Shown here piece after piece: positions 6,503-8,843 of a stretch of 8,843 nucleotides of DNA. Under the pieces are notes generated by a model. That model did no database searches. It was given only the letters and a program-made list of their open reading frames with translations, and had not been told where the DNA came from. The translations under genes and the position numbers were made by a program. The stretch comes from an uncultured Collinsella sp. (GTDB lineage Bacteria > Actinomycetota > Coriobacteriia > Coriobacteriales > Coriobacteriaceae): contig CABUVF010000081.1 in assembly GCA_902494945.1 (NCBI GenBank), positions 1 through 8,843 on the forward strand, in the 5' to 3' direction. How positions within the stretch are numbered: the first letter of the stretch is position 1; each line of letters starts with the position of its first letter.

Positions 6503-7374
6503 TACCCCAGACGCTCCATAATGGTCGCGGCGATTGCAGGACGGTTCATAGTGTACAGGTGCAGACCGTCGGCGCCGTGCTCCTTGAGGTCGCAAAGCTG
6601 GCGGGCGGCATAATCTACACCGGCTGCCTGCAGGCGCTCGGGGTCGTTCTCGTATTTGGCGAGGATCTTGATGACGGGGGAGGGCAGCGACGCGCCGCAC
6701 ATAAAGACCATGCGGCTGATCTGCGACTTGCCCATAAACGGCATGATGCCCGCGGTAATAGGCACGGTGATGCCGGCCTTGTCGGCAAGCTCGCGGAAGC
6801 GATAGAAGCACTCGTTATCAAAGAAGAGCTGCGTCACAAAGAAGCTCGCGCCGGCGTCTTGCTTTTGCTTGAGGTGCTAGAACGAGAGGTTGAGATCCTC
6901 GCAGGCAATGTGGCCCTCGGGGTAAGCTGCGGCGCCCACGCAAAAGCCGGCGTCGACGAGCTCGGGGATGAGGTCACGGGCGTAGGCGTAGTCGGAGGCG
7001 GGCTTGTCGTCCTCGGTCGCGCCAGCGGGCAGGTCGCCGCGCAGGGCCAGGATGTTTTCAACGCCGGCCGAGCGATACTCGTCAATCTTGGCGGCGATAT
7101 CGGCATGTGTGCGGCCAACGCAGGTGAGGTGCGCTACCGAGGGCGTATCGAATTCGCTCGTAATCATATGCGCGATGGGGGCGGTGGTGGCACCGTTACC
7201 CGAGCCGCCAGCGGAACAAGTGACCGAGACAAAGCCCGGTGAAAGCTTGCACAGGTTGCCTGCCACCTCGCGAGCCGTATCGAGGGTAAGCTCACCCTTG
7301 GGCGGGAACATCTCAAACGAAACGGGCGTGGCGCCCTGGGATGCTGCCTGCTTAAAAACCTCGTCGACGTGCAT
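6502..7374 (-). pseudogene. metF: 5,10-methylene-THF reductase with an in-frame amber codon
   Basis: MetF is an FAD enzyme reducing 5,10-methylene-THF to 5-methyl-THF, the methyl donor of MetH. The ATG at 7374 has AGGGG (7381-7385) six bases upstream. Visible motifs are PVSFEMFPPKG (about 17-27), the VTCSAGGSG loop, AHLTCVGRT, LALRGDLP and GAAAYPEGH (about 148-156) before the break; after it HLKQKQDAGASFFVTQLFFD and LHLYTMNRP. Codon 166 is TAG (6879-6877) while both sides stay in the same frame, so this is one nonsense codon, not a frameshift. The total is 290 codons including the amber, close to the usual ~290-296, with everything else intact. The truncated 165-residue product would lose the C-terminal half of the barrel and is unlikely to work. 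It may be a recent nonsense mutation, a sequencing or assembly error, or a suppressed amber; one substitution would restore it. First gene of the metF-activator-metH operon. Confidence 0.9.
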
Positions 7375-7414
7375 ATCGTGCCCCTTTAGATATTTAGTGC
7401 GATGTGTTGTAAGG

Positions 7415-7420
7415 ATTCTA
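7415..7420 (-). promoter_or_regulatory. Candidate -10 box for the metF operon
   Basis: TAGAAT on the minus strand, five of six with the TATAAT consensus and preceded directly by TG, lies 41 bases upstream of the metF start. No good -35 was found 16-18 bases upstream; a small CACCG/CGGTG hairpin occupies that space. If used, the leader would be about 35 bases, too short for a riboswitch. Confidence 0.35.
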
Positions 7421-7673
7421 CAGCACCGCTGCGCCACGGTGGAGTTTTACTCGCGATTTAGGGATACCAATCAAAGATGCCTTGCTATCGGCATTGCCTA
7501 TAGCAGAGTGGTCAATGTAGGAAAGGGCTATATTGAATGGTATCTGATGCGAAATACCAGTTAATAGAGCCCCATCCCAAATTGACTACCCTTAAATCAT
7601 GGGAAGAGGTCTGCAATTTATACAGTTGATTGGCCATTAAGGGCAGCAGCGCCGCTGTGATGCGGTAACCTCA

Positions 7674-7701
7674 TTGATTGGTTTCGCGACAGCAACATAA
7701 C
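7674..7701 (+). promoter_or_regulatory. Candidate promoter of the glutamine synthetase gene
   Basis: TTGATT (7674-7679), 16 bases, then CATAAC (7696-7701): each four of six with the -35 and -10 consensus. A start near 7707 would give a leader of about 90 bases. The -10 lies inside the loop of the palindrome at 7682-7716, which could act as an operator. Weak by sequence alone. Confidence 0.3.
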
Positions 7702-7716
7702 GGTAATGTCGCGGAA
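7682..7716 (+). promoter_or_regulatory. Palindrome in the glutamine synthetase upstream region (operator or leader hairpin)
   Basis: TTTCGCGACA (7682-7691) pairs with TGTCGCGGAA (7707-7716): ten pairs including one G-T wobble, with a 15-base loop. No T-run follows. The CGCGACA/TGTCGCG half-sites flank the -10 candidate, so a dimeric repressor site is possible, or an RNA hairpin if transcription starts further upstream. Confidence 0.45.
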
Positions 7717-7722
7717 ACACGG

Positions 7723-7776
7723 CGAGTCTAAGCTATGACTCGTTCGTTAGTAATCAACGCCGCATCTCACGCGGTG
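7723..7776 (+). other. Two further leader hairpins before the glutamine synthetase
   Basis: CGAGTC (7723-7728) and GACTCG (7737-7742) form a perfect 6-bp stem with an 8-base loop. CGCCGC (7758-7763) and GCGGTG (7771-7776) form a 6-bp stem with one wobble and a 7-base loop, ending nine bases before the Shine-Dalgarno. Short stems like these can occur by chance, but their close spacing just before the gene makes a structured leader plausible. Confidence 0.35.
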
Positions 7777-7797
7777 CCGATACGAAGGGAGTTCCGT

Positions 7798-8843
7798 ATG
7801 GCCGATCTTACTGACCGCTTCGGGACCATGGTGTTCTCTGAGGAAGTCATGAAGGACTACCTCCCCAAGGACATTTGGAAGCGCCTTGCTGCAACCCTCG
7901 AGGACGGTGAGCCGCTCGACCTGGATGTGGCCAACGCCGTTGCCCACGCCATGAAGGTCTGGGCCATCTCCAAGGGCGCGACGCACTACGCGCACTGGTT
8001 CCAGCCGCTTTCGGGCATTACTTCCGAGAAGCACGACAGCTTCCTCGAGCCCAACCACGACGGCACCGCCATTACCAAGTTTACGGGCAAGAACCTCATC
8101 CAGGGCGAGCCCGATGCCTCCAGCTTCCCCAACGGCGGTCTGCGTGCCACCTTCGAGGCCCGTGGCTACACCGCTTGGGATCCCACCAGCCCCGCTTTTA
8201 TCAAGGACGATGTCCTGTGCATCCCCACGGCTTTCTGCTCCTACACGGGCGAGGCCCTGGACAAGAAGACCCCGCTGCTGCGCTCCATGACCGCGCTCTC
8301 GCGTGAGTCCAAGCGTGTACTGGCACTCTTTGGCAAGACCCCCAAGAAGGTCGTTCCTTCCGTGGGTGACGAGCAGGAGTACTTCCTGATCAAGAAGGAT
8401 GCCTACCGCAAGCGCAAGGACCTGGTCATCACCGGCCGCACGCTCTTTGGCGCCGCTCCCTGCAAGGGCCAGGAGCTCGAGGAGCACTACTTTGGCGCAA
8501 TCCGCCCCACCGTCTCGTCCTATATGAAGGACCTGGACAACGAGCTGTGGGCGCTCGGCATCCCCGCCAAGACTAAGCACAACGAGGTTGCCCCCTGCCA
8601 GCATGAGCTCGCCCCCGTCTATGGCGAGGTCAACGAGGCCATCGACCAGAACCTGGTCATGATGGAGAAGATGAAGCTCATCGCCTCCCGCCACGATCTG
8701 GTCTGCCTGCTGCATGAGAAGCCGTTCGAGGGCATCAACGGTTCGGGCAAGCACAACAACTGGTCGCTCGGCACCGAGTCCGAGAATCTGCTCGATCCGG
8801 GCGACACCCCGCTCGACAACCTGCAGTTCATCGTCTTCCTCAC
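7798..8843 (+). CDS. glnN: Type III glutamine synthetase (GSIII), N-terminal half
   Basis: Makes glutamine from glutamate, ammonia and ATP, the main ammonia-assimilating step. It is the GSIII type, a dodecamer of roughly 700-residue subunits, rather than the ~450-residue GlnA type. The 348 visible codons are about half; the gene runs off the right edge. Landmarks are MVFSEEVMKDYLPKDIWKRL (11-30), typical of the GSIII N-terminus; HYAHWFQPLSGITSEKHDSF (63-82); GDEQEYFLI (190-198) with the metal-binding Glu pair; HNEVAPCQHELAPVY (261-275), the GSIII signature; and HEKPFEGINGSGKHNNWSLG (306-325). The ATG at 7798 has AAGGGAG (7785-7791) six bases upstream. It is divergent from the metF operon and has its own AT-rich upstream region with hairpins. 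A 335-codon open frame on the opposite strand (8754-7747) is a codon-usage shadow. The symbol glnN is used for GSIII in some genera; glnA is also used. Confidence 0.95.
   Translation, partial: MADLTDRFGTMVFSEEVMKDYLPKDIWKRLAATLEDGEPLDLDVANAVAHAMKVWAISKGATHYAHWFQPLSGITSEKHDSFLEPNHDGTAITKFTGKNLIQGEPDASSFPNGGLRATFEARGYTAWDPTSPAFIKDDVLCIPTAFCSYTGEALDKKTPLLRSMTALSRESKRVLALFGKTPKKVVPSVGDEQEYFLIKKDAYRKRKDLVITGRTLFGAAPCKGQELEEHYFGAIRPTVSSYMKDLDNELWALGIPAKTKHNEVAPCQHELAPVYGEVNEAIDQNLVMMEKMKLIASRHDLVCLLHEKPFEGINGSGKHNNWSLGTESENLLDPGDTPLDNLQFIVFL

Larger units (their letters stand above)
7375..7797. other. Divergent intergenic region between metF and the glutamine synthetase
   Basis: This 423-bp stretch is clearly more AT-rich than the flanking genes and contains no gene I can support. 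It must hold the promoters of both divergent units. Visible elements are the metF -10 candidate (7415-7420); ATACCA at 7464-7469 and 7554-7559 with an inverted copy TGGTAT at 7538-7543; a candidate glutamine synthetase promoter (7674-7701); and three hairpins (7682-7716, 7723-7742, 7758-7776). I recognise no cobalamin, SAM or T-box signature on either strand. Confidence 0.6.

Noticed and set aside
6877..6879. Amber codon as a pyrrolysine site
   Set aside because: MetF is not known to use pyrrolysine, no pyl gene is visible in the window, and the position is not a known catalytic residue. A simple nonsense change or error is far likelier.
7004..7564. Plus-strand open frame across the 5' part of metF into the intergenic region
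   Set aside because: It is mostly antisense to metF; the tail in the intergenic DNA has no start signal or recognisable protein character.
7747..8754. 335-codon minus-strand open frame opposite the glutamine synthetase
   Set aside because: The plus strand carries unmistakable GSIII motifs throughout; the antisense translation is Leu/Gly/Val-rich with no family match.
1..8843. tRNA, rRNA or CRISPR array
   Set aside because: I read both strands of the intergenic regions and saw no tRNA TPsiC-loop pattern with matching acceptor stem, no rRNA segment and no evenly spaced direct repeats.

Overview
The window is GC-rich DNA with densely packed genes and good Shine-Dalgarno sites. The gene set (type III glutamine synthetase, a methionine synthase split into core and reactivation proteins, a UPF0210 protein) together with the codon usage fits an anaerobic actinobacterium of the Coriobacteriia, perhaps Collinsella. 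That assignment is inference from gene content and style; no taxonomic marker gene is present.

Layout. Five of the six complete or partial genes left of about 7.4 kb, and the broken metF, all lie on the minus strand. Reading from the left: the 5' part of a YhbY-type RNA-binding protein (1-287, runs off the left edge); a class I SAM-dependent methyltransferase (470-1357); an intergenic stretch carrying a perfect 30-bp inverted repeat around a second hairpin (1524-1657); a UPF0210/DUF711 protein (1676-3040); a strong hairpin (3087-3124); then a methionine operon read right to left as metF (7374-6502), a stand-alone methionine-synthase reactivation protein (6502-5714) and a cobalamin-dependent methionine synthase core (5704-3149). 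After a 423-bp divergent intergenic region, the first half of a type III glutamine synthetase is read on the plus strand (7798 to the right edge).

How the genes work together. MetF would reduce 5,10-methylene-THF to 5-methyl-THF. The MetH core carries homocysteine-, folate- and cobalamin-binding modules and would transfer the methyl group to homocysteine. The separate activation protein would reductively remethylate oxidised cob(II)alamin using SAM, replacing the C-terminal domain that this MetH lacks. metF and the activator overlap by one base (TAATG), and metH follows 9 bp later with its Shine-Dalgarno overlapping the activator stop, so the three look like one transcript. No cobalamin or SAM riboswitch was recognised ahead of it.

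Main oddities: (1) metF has a single in-frame amber codon at codon 166 with good MetF sequence in the same frame on both sides; (2) the 134-bp inverted-repeat element is unlike a normal terminator; (3) the glutamine synthetase leader holds three consecutive hairpins, one of which frames a candidate -10 box. I see no convincing new multi-gene system; these three are the best leads.
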